Origin: Saprospiraceae bacterium | GTDB lineage: Bacteria; Bacteroidota; Bacteroidia; Chitinophagales; Saprospiraceae | Direction: 5' to 3' | Assembly: GCA_020629965.1 (NCBI GenBank) | Contig: JAHDCG010000055.1 | Span: 1-37,181 of the forward strand | Length of the DNA stretch: 37,181 nucleotides | Shown: piece after piece, positions 23,481 through 32,614 of the stretch | Position numbering within the stretch: the first letter of the stretch is position 1 | How the letters are laid out: the number at the start of each line of letters is the position of its first letter | Notes under the pieces: model-generated | Told to the model about the DNA's origin: nothing | What the model saw: only the letters and a program-made list of their open reading frames with translations | Databases searched by the model: none | Made by a program: the position numbers and the translations under genes

Positions 23481-23498
23481 CAATTTTAAACGGCGATT

Positions 23499-25715
23499 TT
23501 ATTTCTGCATCACTACGCGCTGCATCGTACCTTTATTCGTTTTTTGGTCAATGACGACCACGGTCACAAAACTGTGCTTGCTTTGTACATTGATTTTTTC
23601 GTCGAAAGTTCCCGAAAAGTTTGGCAGCGAGCGGTCGTACAGCGCACCGTCGTCGTCCAAAATCGTCAAGCGCAAATCCTTTTTATCGGACTCGAATTGC
23701 AGGCGAAATTCTCCGTCGTTCGGATTGGGAGAAATTATAAAGTTGTCGAGTGTCAAGCCGACATCCCAACATAAAGTATTTTCCTTGTCGGGTTGCGGTT
23801 GTGCGGTTTCCGGTTCGTCCGCCAATTTGAACTTGACGGGCAAATGATAGTCTGCGGCAATATTTTCGCCGTCTTTCACGGCAGGTATCCACTTCGGCAT
23901 TTGCGCGATAACTTCCAATACTGCCTCATCACAACCGCCGCCGATACTGCGCACGATTTCCGCATTTTTAACAGTCCCGTCGGCAGCTACCGTAAATTTG
24001 GAAACCACTACGCCCTGCACATTCGCCTCACGCGCCTCTTCCGGATACTTGATGTTGGTGTAAATAAAATTCAGCATTTCCGACTGCGCACAATTATTGC
24101 GCTCGCTTGCATCCGTGTTATCTTCGCAACCCGGAAAGCGCGGCATTTCATCCGCAGCATCGGTATCCGATTCGCTTGCTTTGCTCTCCGTTTCCTCATC
24201 CGCCAATTTGAATTTCACGGGCAGATTATACTGCACCGCCACCGCTTTTCCGTCGTTCTTGCCCGGTATCCAGTTCGGCATTTCACCGACGATGCGCAGC
24301 ACTTCTTCGTCGCAGCCGCCGCCGATACTGCGCAGGACTTCGGGTTTTGTGATGCTGCCGTCGGCACTCACTACAAAGCGCACGACTACCGTTCCCTGCA
24401 CATCCGCGTCACGCGCCTGCTCCGGGTATATGATGTTGGTGTAAACAAAATTCAGCATTTCCGCTTGTGCACAGCTTTCTTTTTCCTTTAAATCGGGCTT
24501 TTCTTCGCAGCCGGGGAAGCGGGGCATTTCATCGACGACTTTGAAAATCGGGTCGTCCGACTCGTTCAAAAGTACCATTTCCGGCAGTGTGCCGTTTTCC
24601 GCTTTTACGTTGACCATCGCTACGGGTACGCCGAAATTGTTTGCGGCTGTCTCGGCTATGAAAATAACTTCGTCACGATGTTGCGGATATTTCGTCATCA
24701 ATTCCGCAAAACGATTTTCTAAATCCGCAGTAATTTTCGCCTTTTCACCGACGGGCAGATTATTAAAGATTTTGAAAAGGTTGTTAAACTCGGCTTCAAT
24801 CGCCGCTCGGTCAAAATCGTTTTGCATTATCGGAAAAATCGAAAATTCCGCTTTGTCTCCTCTGTCCGCAAAGGCAAAAACGAGGAGCAGAAATGCAGGT
24901 ATGACCGCGAGGTATTTCCATTTCGCCTGCTTGTTTGAAGGTTTCTTTGTCATCATCATAATTCTTTTTTTTAATTGTGATTGGTTAAAATGATTGGCTA
25001 AGGACAACCACATCCGGCCCTGATGTGATTGCCTCAGCAACAGCAGGCCGTACTGTTTCTTTTTAGTATTTTTCAGCACCTCCGCATCGGCGAGGTACTC
25101 GTGTATTTGTCTGAGTGATTTTTTGAAAAAATAAATCGGCGGCGCACACCAAAAAACGATGCTCAACAGTTCTAACAGCAGCACGTCGAGCGTGTGTCGC
25201 TGCGCCAAATGCGCCCGTTCGTGGCGCAGTATTTTTTGATTTTCGGAGTCTTTTAAATCAAAATCCTGCGGCAAAAAAAGCAGATGCAGAAAAGAAAACG
25301 GCGGGTGTTGTTCCGTTGTCAGCAGCGTGTTATTTTCGAGGCGTTCGGCGTTTTTGTACAGTTGAAATATTTGGCGCAAGCCGTAAATAAATCTGCCCGT
25401 CAGCAACAGCACCACGAGAAAATACAGCCCCAAAAGCACATCCGTCAGACCGACGGTCGGCGCGAGTTGCGTTTGCCGCGCCGAAATTTCCACCGCCTCC
25501 ATACCGACAACAACGACGGTCTGCAGATAAACGGCGGCATTTTCGGTCGTTTCCGCCTGCGGCAATTCTAAAAACGGAATCAGCAAACCGCCGATTATCG
25601 CCGCTAAAAGGTACGCCCGATTGCTTTTGAAAAAAGTCTCGCGGCTCAGGGCGCAGGCGTAGATTGCGTACAGCAGCGTCCAACAAATCGTGACTTCAAG
25701 TAAATAGGTGAGCAT
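23499..25715 (-). CDS. BlaR1-type M56 protease fused to two TonB C-terminal domains and a T9SS sorting domain
   Basis: This is a 738-residue protein. The N-terminal part is polytopic (helices near 1-20, 35-50, 90-110, 175-195 and 268-284). It carries the M56 zinc motif HERAH (H165, E166, H169) and a likely third ligand E206 in HEYLAD. After the last helix come about 110 periplasmic residues. Then two near-identical TonB C-terminal modules follow (about 395-505 and 522-632), each with DEMPRFPGCE, YPEQAR/YPEEAR, RSIGGGCDE and LPVKFKLADE. Residues about 656-738 look like a type A T9SS sorting domain: ISPNPNDGEFRLQF, LTILDDDGALYD and a final VVMQK. There is no cleavable signal peptide. With the upstream BlaI-like repressor it forms a BlaI/BlaR1-style sensor pair. 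M56-TonB proteins are common in Bacteroidota, but adding a sorting domain is odd. Confidence 0.85.
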   Translation of the reverse strand: MLTYLLEVTICWTLLYAIYACALSRETFFKSNRAYLLAAIIGGLLIPFLELPQAETTENAAVYLQTVVVVGMEAVEISARQTQLAPTVGLTDVLLGLYFLVVLLLTGRFIYGLRQIFQLYKNAERLENNTLLTTEQHPPFSFLHLLFLPQDFDLKDSENQKILRHERAHLAQRHTLDVLLLELLSIVFWCAPPIYFFKKSLRQIHEYLADAEVLKNTKKKQYGLLLLRQSHQGRMWLSLANHFNQSQLKKRIMMMTKKPSNKQAKWKYLAVIPAFLLLVFAFADRGDKAEFSIFPIMQNDFDRAAIEAEFNNLFKIFNNLPVGEKAKITADLENRFAELMTKYPQHRDEVIFIAETAANNFGVPVAMVNVKAENGTLPEMVLLNESDDPIFKVVDEMPRFPGCEEKPDLKEKESCAQAEMLNFVYTNIIYPEQARDADVQGTVVVRFVVSADGSITKPEVLRSIGGGCDEEVLRIVGEMPNWIPGKNDGKAVAVQYNLPVKFKLADEETESKASESDTDAADEMPRFPGCEDNTDASERNNCAQSEMLNFIYTNIKYPEEAREANVQGVVVSKFTVAADGTVKNAEIVRSIGGGCDEAVLEVIAQMPKWIPAVKDGENIAADYHLPVKFKLADEPETAQPQPDKENTLCWDVGLTLDNFIISPNPNDGEFRLQFESDKKDLRLTILDDDGALYDRSLPNFSGTFDEKINVQSKHSFVTVVVIDQKTNKGTMQRVVMQK
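23820..24533 (-). repeat. Internal duplication of TonB-CTD modules
   Basis: Two in-frame copies of about 333 bases (24201-24533 and 23820-24152) encode similar 111-residue modules joined by a short acidic linker. Shared blocks are DEMPRFPGCE, NFxYTNI, YPExAR, RSIGGGCDE and LPVKFKLADE. Copies differ in many codons, so the duplication is not very recent. Confidence 0.9.
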
Positions 25716-25734
25716 AAAGGATTTTTTTTGATTG

Positions 25735-25793
25735 TCGATTTGCTTTTACTCAGAAGGTGACTTTGAGTCACCCTGTGAGTAAAAGCAAATCGA
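25735..25793. promoter_or_regulatory. 25-bp hairpin between blaI-like and M56 genes
   Basis: An 18-base outer arm (25735-25752) pairs perfectly with 25776-25793. Inside a 3-by-3 bulge, GGTGACT (25756-25762) pairs with AGTCACC (25766-25772) around a 3-base loop. Neither strand has a proper T-run after it. It lies in the gap between the repressor stop and the protease start, so it would sit in the shared mRNA as an attenuator, processing site or stability element. Confidence 0.85.
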
Positions 25794-25823
25794 CTTTTCG
25801 GATGAATTACTTTTGCTGAAAAT

Positions 25824-26189
25824 TTACTCCTCCTCCAATTTCTCCACCATTTCTCTCAATTCCGCCAAAGTCAAATCCTCCTCTTTCACCAAAAACGAAA
25901 CGAGATTACTCATCGAACCTTCAAAATAATCGCTCACCAATTTTCCTACTCGTTTTTTTGAATAATCTTCTTTGGCTACCAACGGAAAATATTCGTAAGT
26001 GCGTCCGTAGGCTTTGTGTCCCACAAATTCCTTTTTATCCAGAATGCGCACAATCGACGAAATCGTGCTGTGCGGCGGCTTTTTACCGTTTGCTTGTTTC
26101 ATTTCTTCCAAAATGTCACTCACCAGACAGCGTTCTTTTTGCCAAATAATGTGCATGACTTCCTCTTCGGCTTTTGTCAGTTTTTGCAT
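25824..26189 (-). CDS. BlaI/MecI-family transcriptional repressor
   Basis: This 121-residue protein starts QKLTKAEEEVMHIIWQKERC and continues with STISSIVRILDKKEFVGHKAYGRTYEYFPLV, the winged-helix DNA-binding pattern of BlaI/MecI. A C-terminal dimerisation helix pair ends ELREMVEKLEEE. Repressors of this family are inactivated after their paired M56 sensor protease is triggered. The M56 gene is directly downstream in the same direction, 108 bases away and separated by a large hairpin. A promoter box and two palindromes upstream (26226-26291) fit autorepression. There is no beta-lactamase in the window, so the regulated target is unknown, and the partner's TonB domains point to an envelope function instead. 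Confidence 0.93.
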   Translation of the reverse strand: MQKLTKAEEEVMHIIWQKERCLVSDILEEMKQANGKKPPHSTISSIVRILDKKEFVGHKAYGRTYEYFPLVAKEDYSKKRVGKLVSDYFEGSMSNLVSFLVKEEDLTLAELREMVEKLEEE

Positions 26190-26225
26190 GATAGGTATTT
26201 CTTAGTTTTAAATCTTTCGACAACA

Positions 26226-26291
26226 CAAAGGTATAACGATATTTTCACAAAAGCAACTATCTTTATAGTTTTATAACGTAAAAATACGTTA
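26226..26291 (-). promoter_or_regulatory. blaI-like promoter and candidate operator dyads
   Basis: The minus strand carries TACCTTTG (26226-26233), a perfect -7 box, with a TTG 20 bases further upstream (26254-26256), the usual -33 spacing. The start codon is about 37 bases away. AACTAT-N4-ATAGTT (26255-26270) overlaps the -33 element, and TAACGTA-N4-TACGTTA (26274-26291) lies just beyond. These two dyads are the likely binding sites for the BlaI-like protein. Confidence 0.6.
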
Positions 26292-26530
26292 CAACTAACT
26301 AAGCAACTGATTATCAGCAACTTGAGACAAAATAAAATTATAAGAAAATAAACTAAAAAATGAGAAAGAATGATACGAATCAGAGTGAAAGAGATATTTA
26401 TGTTGACTTATCATTCAGACAAACCAACGTCTCCTCCCCGATAAGTCCTTAAAATATCTCGCTTGCTTCCGCCGAAAAATCTTAACTTAGCGCAGCCAAT
26501 TTTGCTTTTTACCAAATAAACACAACCGTC
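26292..26530. other. Gap before the aldehyde dehydrogenase gene
   Basis: Together with the operator region this makes a 341-base gap. I see an AT-rich stretch and a 30-codon open frame from ATG 26359 that lacks any sign of selection, and no hairpin or clear promoter. CAATTTTG near 26500 is a weak two-mismatch -7 candidate. Confidence 0.4.
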
Positions 26531-27961
26531 ATGAGTGTAGATATCCAAACGCCCGCCGATACGCAAGCCCGCGAAATCAAGCGCATTTTCGCCTTGCAAC
26601 AAAAAAATCAGTATAAAGTCGCCGGCAGCAGCGTGTCGGAGCGCAAAGCAAAACTCACGCGCCTGCACGAGGCGGTAATGCGTTATCGTCCGCAAATCAA
26701 GGAGGCTCTGTATCAGGATTATCGCAAGCACCCGGCGGAGGTCGATTTGACGGAAATCTACCCCGTCACCACCGAAATCAAAGACGCCAAACGCAACCTC
26801 TCGCGGTGGATGGCTAATCATAAAGTCGGTACGCCCTTGGCACTCATGGGCGCGAGTTCGTACATCAAGTACGAGCCGAAAGGCGTCGTCCTCATCATTT
26901 CTCCTTGGAATTTTCCCGTTAATCTGACTTTCGGGCCGCTCGTTTCCGCCATCGCCGCCGGCAATACCGTCATTTTGAAGCCTTCGGAAATGACACCGCA
27001 CACCTCGGCTTTGATGAAAAAAATTGTGGAAGAGTTATTTGACGAAAATGAAATTGCCCTCGTCGAAGGCGCGGTCGGCACTTCCAAAGCCCTGTTGGAT
27101 TTACCTTTCAATCACATCTTTTTTACCGGCGCACCGAGCATCGGTAAAGTCGTGATGCGCGCTGCGGCGGAGCATTTGACTTCGGTTACACTCGAATTGG
27201 GCGGAAAATCACCGACTGTCGTCGATGAAACCGCCGACCTCGACGTAGCCGCCCGCCGCATCGCGTGGGGAAAATACGTGAACAACGGTCAAATTTGCAT
27301 CGCGCCCGATTACATTTTTGTTCACGAAAGCAAAAAGGCGAAATTCGTCGATTTGGTAAAAAAATATCTGCGCGAGTTTTACACGGAAAGTGCGGAAAAC
27401 GAAACCTCTTATGCGCGTATCGTCAATCGCCGGCATTACACGCGGGTGAAAGACTACATCGACGACGCGGTTGCCAAAGGTGCGGTGACGGAGTACGGCG
27501 GTAAGTTTTCGGAAGAACAAAATTACATCAGCCCGACGGTGATGACCAATGTATCGGAGGATTCTGCGTTGATGGAAAATGAGATTTTCGGACCGGTTTT
27601 GCCCGTTTTCGGTTTCACTGATTTGCAGACCGTCGTCGATAAAATCAATGCGCGTGAGAAGCCGCTCGCGCTTTACATTTACAGTCGCAGCAAAATAAAT
27701 CAGAATTTCATTCTCAATAACACCCGCGCCGGCGGTACTTGTATCAATCACAGTTCGCTGCATTTTTTCAATACCAACCTGCCCTTCGGCGGCTCGAATA
27801 ACAGCGGCATCGGCAAGGCGCACGGGGAGTTTGGCTTCGAGGCTTTTTCGGATGCGCGGGCGGTGATGAAGCAGCACGTTCCTAATGCTTTGGAGTTGCT
27901 GCTGCCGCCGTATAACGATTTTAAGGAGAAGTTGATTGAGTTGACGATTAAGTGGTTTTAA
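26531..27961 (+). CDS. Aldehyde dehydrogenase, class 3 (ALDH3-like)
   Basis: This 476-residue cytosolic NAD(P)-dependent dehydrogenase has ISPWNFPVNLTFGPL, then KPSEMTPHTSALM, the cofactor motif FTGAPSIGKVV, and ELGGKSPTVV with the general-base glutamate. The catalytic cysteine follows in NNGQICIAPDY, and ENEIFGPVLPVFGF appears near the C-terminus. The short form with GQICIAPDY is typical of class 3 enzymes acting on medium and long-chain or aromatic aldehydes; the exact substrate is unknown. It stands alone, convergent with the MORN-like gene. Its stop is followed by a G/T-rich GGTTG tract (27966-28000) instead of a hairpin. Confidence 0.94.
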   Translation: MSVDIQTPADTQAREIKRIFALQQKNQYKVAGSSVSERKAKLTRLHEAVMRYRPQIKEALYQDYRKHPAEVDLTEIYPVTTEIKDAKRNLSRWMANHKVGTPLALMGASSYIKYEPKGVVLIISPWNFPVNLTFGPLVSAIAAGNTVILKPSEMTPHTSALMKKIVEELFDENEIALVEGAVGTSKALLDLPFNHIFFTGAPSIGKVVMRAAAEHLTSVTLELGGKSPTVVDETADLDVAARRIAWGKYVNNGQICIAPDYIFVHESKKAKFVDLVKKYLREFYTESAENETSYARIVNRRHYTRVKDYIDDAVAKGAVTEYGGKFSEEQNYISPTVMTNVSEDSALMENEIFGPVLPVFGFTDLQTVVDKINAREKPLALYIYSRSKINQNFILNNTRAGGTCINHSSLHFFNTNLPFGGSNNSGIGKAHGEFGFEAFSDARAVMKQHVPNALELLLPPYNDFKEKLIELTIKWF

Positions 27962-28032
27962 GATTGGTTGACGGTTGTCCGTTGTCGGTTGCCCGTTTCG
28001 GCTCTGTGTGAGTTTTAGGCTTAAGTTTTCTT

Positions 28033-28491
28033 TTACGGCGTAAAAACTCTTGTACTCACCACATTCCCCGCGCGGTCGTAGTACGTCCATTTGCCTATCG
28101 GTTTTTTCCAATCGCGGTACTGACCTTTTGATTTGACGCTGCCGTCTTCGTAGAAAAAAGTGACCGGACCTTCTACGCGGTCATCGACGTAGGTGCCTTG
28201 GCATTCTTTGCTGCCGTCGGGTGCGTAGTTTATCCAAATGCCGTTACCGACGCCGTTAACTACCTGCGAGACGGCTTCCAATTCGCCGTTATCGTAGCGG
28301 GCATACAGAAAGCCGGTGTAGGGTTTTTCCGCGCCGCGCAGGTAGTATTTTGCGCCGTTATGGTACTTGATGACGGACTCGGTCATGGAGTACATTTCTG
28401 ACGGGTCGGGATGGGAGATTTCCTTTTTTTGTGCGAAGGCGGTGAGGGTGAAAAAAAGGAATGCAGCGAGGAATGAGATTTTTGTTTTCAT
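28033..28491 (-). CDS. Exported MORN/YwqK-like repeat protein
   Basis: This 152-residue protein has a signal peptide (FLAAFLFFTLTAFAQ, cut after about residue 20). At least four short beta-hairpin repeats follow with the MORN-variant pattern: GFLYARYDNGELEAV, GIWINYAPDGSKECQGTY, GPVTFFYEDGSVKSKGQY and GKWTYYDRAGNVVSTR. Such repeats are common in Bacteroidota exported proteins and YwqK-like antitoxin-family proteins, where they mediate protein contacts; no enzyme activity is implied. It lies downstream of eno in the same direction, separated by a terminator, so it is probably transcribed on its own. An inverted repeat (28498-28528) lies just before the ATG. Confidence 0.85.
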   Translation of the reverse strand: MKTKISFLAAFLFFTLTAFAQKKEISHPDPSEMYSMTESVIKYHNGAKYYLRGAEKPYTGFLYARYDNGELEAVSQVVNGVGNGIWINYAPDGSKECQGTYVDDRVEGPVTFFYEDGSVKSKGQYRDWKKPIGKWTYYDRAGNVVSTRVFTP

Positions 28492-28497
28492 ATTTTA

Positions 28498-28528
28498 TTG
28501 TTGTCTTGTTTCAAATTTGAGACAACAA
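28498..28528. repeat. Inverted repeat directly upstream of the MORN-like gene
   Basis: TTGTTGTCT (28498-28506) and AGACAACAA (28520-28528) are perfect inverted copies around a 13-base centre that contains the palindrome CAAATTTG. It ends 6 bases before the start codon, so it could be an operator or a hairpin that hides the translation start. Confidence 0.6.
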
Positions 28529-28566
28529 AACATCCCGGATGTTTATTAAAACAGTATTTAAAACAA

Positions 28567-28607
28567 AAAAAATCCCGAATACTCACCAAAAGCATTCGGG
28601 ATTTTTT
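28567..28607. terminator. Terminator after enolase
   Basis: A 14-bp perfect stem (28567-28580 with 28594-28607) has an A-run on the left arm, a T-run on the right arm and core TCCCGAAT. The loop is 13 bases. It lies 19 bases beyond the minus-strand eno stop. Confidence 0.92.
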
Positions 28608-28626
28608 ATTCCTCCTCAACAAAATG

Positions 28627-30221
<1,595 letters not shown>

Positions 30222-31319
30222 CTAACCCTCTGCCATTAATTTCACAAAGTCATCGAACAGATAACGCGCGTCGTGCGGTCCGGGCGATGCCTCGGGGTGG
30301 TATTGCACGCTGAATGCTTTTTTGCCTTTGATGCGAATGCCTTCGATGGTGTCGTCGTTGAGATTGACGTGGGTAATTTCTACGCGGTCTTTAGCGGCGT
30401 GAATGGCTTCGGGACTGACTCCGAAACCGTGGTTTTGGCTGGTAATTTCGCTTTTGCCGGTCTGCAGATTTTTGACGGGGTGGTTAATCCCTCGGTGACC
30501 GTGGTGCATTTTGTAGGTCGGAATATCGACTGCCTCGGCGAGTATTTGGTGTCCTAAACAGATACCGAACAGCGGTTTGTCTTCTTCGATAATTTTCTTT
30601 GCGGTATCAATCGCGTACTTCATCGGTGCCGGGTCGCCGGGACCGTTGGAGATAAAAAAGCCGTCGGGTTCAAATGCTTTTAAATCTTCGTAAGAAGTCT
30701 TTGCGGGAAAAACCTTGAGGTAGCAGTCGCGGTCGGAGAAATTATCCAAGATATTGCGCTTACAACCCAAATCCAAAACGGCGACGCGGTATTTGGCGTG
30801 TGAGTCACCGACGGTGTAGGACTCTTTGGTGCTGACTTCGCTCGCCAGTTCCAAGCCTTCCATCGACGGCACTTCGGCGAGTTGTTTTTTCAACTTTTCA
30901 ATATCCGTTTCTTCACTCGAAATGATGCCGTTCATGGCACCTTTGCTGCGAATGTGGCGTACCAAAGCGCGGGTATCTACGTTGCAGATGCCGACCAACT
31001 CTTCTTCCTCAAAATATTCCTGAATGCTTGCGTTGGCCTGCGGGCGGCTGTATTGGACGGTAAAATTTTTGCAAATCAAGCCCGCGATTTTGATGCTTTC
31101 GCTTTCGGTGTCGGTCATTTTGGTGCCGTAGTTACCGATGTGGGCGTTGGTGGCGACGAGTAATTGACCGTAATAACTCGGGTCGGTAAAGACCTCTTGG
31201 TAGCCGGTCATGCCGGTGTTAAAACAAATTTCTCCGGTCGTAGTGCCGATTTTACCGGCGGAGGTGCCGTGGAAAACCGTGCCGTCTGCGAGTAATAAAA
31301 CTGCGGGTACTTGCTGCAT
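30222..31319 (-). CDS. carA: Carbamoyl-phosphate synthase small subunit
   Basis: This 365-residue glutamine amidotransferase subunit supplies ammonia to CarB for carbamoyl phosphate, used in arginine and pyrimidine synthesis. The N-terminal domain has LLLADGTVFHG, TGEICFNTGMTGYQEVFTDPSY and IGNYG. The C-terminal class I amidotransferase domain has PLFGICLGHQ with the nucleophile cysteine and VQYHPEASPGPHDARYLFD with the His-Glu pair. carB is not in the window, so the two subunits are unlinked here. A perfect promoter box lies about 40 bases upstream (31359-31366). It is followed by eno after a 311-base gap. Confidence 0.97.
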   Translation of the reverse strand: MQQVPAVLLLADGTVFHGTSAGKIGTTTGEICFNTGMTGYQEVFTDPSYYGQLLVATNAHIGNYGTKMTDTESESIKIAGLICKNFTVQYSRPQANASIQEYFEEEELVGICNVDTRALVRHIRSKGAMNGIISSEETDIEKLKKQLAEVPSMEGLELASEVSTKESYTVGDSHAKYRVAVLDLGCKRNILDNFSDRDCYLKVFPAKTSYEDLKAFEPDGFFISNGPGDPAPMKYAIDTAKKIIEEDKPLFGICLGHQILAEAVDIPTYKMHHGHRGINHPVKNLQTGKSEITSQNHGFGVSPEAIHAAKDRVEITHVNLNDDTIEGIRIKGKKAFSVQYHPEASPGPHDARYLFDDFVKLMAEG

Positions 31320-31358
31320 TTTTTAGGTTGTGTATTTTGTAAATACTCAATTTCGGCG

Positions 31359-31366
31359 CAAAGATA
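31359..31366 (-). promoter_or_regulatory. -7 promoter box (TATCTTTG) for carA
   Basis: The minus strand reads TATCTTTG, the preferred form of the Bacteroidota -7 element. It ends 39 bases before the carA start codon, giving a short leader of about 30-35 bases. Confidence 0.65.
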
Positions 31367-31439
31367 AGGTGAAATAGTTTGACAGATAAATTAAAAGAGG
31401 GAAAAAGGAAATTTACCTAAAAGGGGAGGTTTCGGAAAA

Positions 31440-32414
31440 TTAATTTGCCAAATCCAAACGCGTAAAAACGGGCGAATATCCCGCAAAAATACCGCAGCCG
31501 TTTTCGATGTTGTTGTGCAGCACCACCGGTCCGCTGATGGCATCGAAGCCCGACTGTACGCGCACCTGACGCGCGAGAGAGGAGTGATAAAGGTAGTAAT
31601 CTTCGGAAGTATTGCGCACTTCGACCACAAAATCACCAACCTCTTCCGAGTTTGGATTGTAGAGAAAATTGCCTTCAAAAACAAAATTACCGCTGCCGCC
31701 GTCGAAGTTATCGTCTTTAATTAAAACGCCGCGATTGTCGATGTAGGGCAACACTTCCTGATTGTTGTCTATCAAATTAAAAGCCAACGGCCCGATGACG
31801 ATTTCGGTGCGCGTCGTATCGCCGCCCGCGCTGACTCGCAGCAGGTTGATAAATTGATACAAATTGATGTGGTAAAAATTTTCGACGGTCGGAAAGTCAT
31901 TGATGGTCAAATCGAGTTCAAAATCCACGTTAACAAAACCGTTGGTGGTGCGGCTTTCGGAGGTCGTAATCGAGGCTTCGCTTTCCGCTTCGGTCGAAGG
32001 AATGAAACCCGTCGCTTCGACCGGCGTAAAGTTAGGCGCAGACACCCGCAGGGTGTAAATTTCGCCGCCGGTCGGAATAAAATTACTCGTAGAATAATAC
32101 GGCTGAATACCGCGCAGCTTTTCCTGTACCGTCGGCTGGCGGTAGTGCAGTCTTTCTTTAAACACCTCGTCGTCCGCAAAAAGCTCGACGACGGCATCCG
32201 ACACATTGATTAAGGTATCGTTTTGCGAAAGGGCGGGCGCGGTGCGCGATACGGTGACGCGCATCAGCGAGTCCGACTCCAAAGGGTTGCCGCTGCTGAA
32301 ATTACTTACAATCACCAACTTACTCGGTATCGGGTCCACGTCGATAATTACCTCGCGCTCGCAGGAAGCCGAAAACAACAAAAAACAAACGAATATGCCG
32401 ATATGCCGAATCAT
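31440..32414 (-). CDS. DUF4249 lipoprotein
   Basis: This 324-residue protein has a lipoprotein signal: IGIFVCFLLFSASC with the acylated cysteine at about residue 18. The mature part begins EREVIIDVDPIPSKLVIVSNF, with later TVSRTAPALSQNDTLINVSDAVV and SNFIPTGGEIYTLRVSAPNF, the typical pattern of PF14054 (DUF4249). Such proteins are usually encoded next to a TonB-dependent receptor in Bacteroidota and may be its outer-membrane partner. Here no receptor is adjacent. It is divergent from an ECF sigma gene. The promoter box (32420-32427) ends only 5 bases before the ATG, so the mRNA may be leaderless. Confidence 0.85.
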   Translation of the reverse strand: MIRHIGIFVCFLLFSASCEREVIIDVDPIPSKLVIVSNFSSGNPLESDSLMRVTVSRTAPALSQNDTLINVSDAVVELFADDEVFKERLHYRQPTVQEKLRGIQPYYSTSNFIPTGGEIYTLRVSAPNFTPVEATGFIPSTEAESEASITTSESRTTNGFVNVDFELDLTINDFPTVENFYHINLYQFINLLRVSAGGDTTRTEIVIGPLAFNLIDNNQEVLPYIDNRGVLIKDDNFDGGSGNFVFEGNFLYNPNSEEVGDFVVEVRNTSEDYYLYHSSLARQVRVQSGFDAISGPVVLHNNIENGCGIFAGYSPVFTRLDLAN

Positions 32415-32419
32415 ATCTG

Positions 32420-32427
32420 CAAATATA
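32420..32427 (-). promoter_or_regulatory. -7 promoter box (TATATTTG) directly before the DUF4249 start
   Basis: The minus strand reads TATATTTG, a perfect TAnnTTTG match separated from the ATG by 5 bases. If used, transcription would start at or next to the start codon. Confidence 0.5.
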
Positions 32428-32533
32428 CAAAATAAGCCGGATAAATGCCGAAAGAAATATCGGTCTGCGTTTTTGTCGGTTTACGGTTAAAACTTAATTC
32501 CGAAAAAAACAAGCCGCCGCCGCGAAAATATCT

Positions 32534-32541
32534 TAAATTTG
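32534..32541 (+). promoter_or_regulatory. -7 promoter box (TAAATTTG) for the second sigma gene
   Basis: A perfect TAnnTTTG match on the plus strand lies 74 bases before ATG 32615 and about 35 bases before the non-canonical start candidates (32576, 32582). The spacing to those candidates is more usual for a short leader. Confidence 0.55.
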
Positions 32542-32614
32542 CCGAGCGAAATCAAAGGCATCTTTATAAAGCAAAATAACCATCAAGCACACGGACGAAG
32601 AACTGCTCAACCTC

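Noticed and set aside
26359-26451. A 30-codon open frame from ATG 26359
   Set aside because: No promoter box, hydrophobic pattern or other sign of a gene was seen; an ORF this short is expected by chance.
27209-28111. A 300-codon minus-strand open frame under the aldehyde dehydrogenase and the MORN-like gene
   Set aside because: It spans parts of two real genes with normal motifs on other frames and shows no recognisable protein features.
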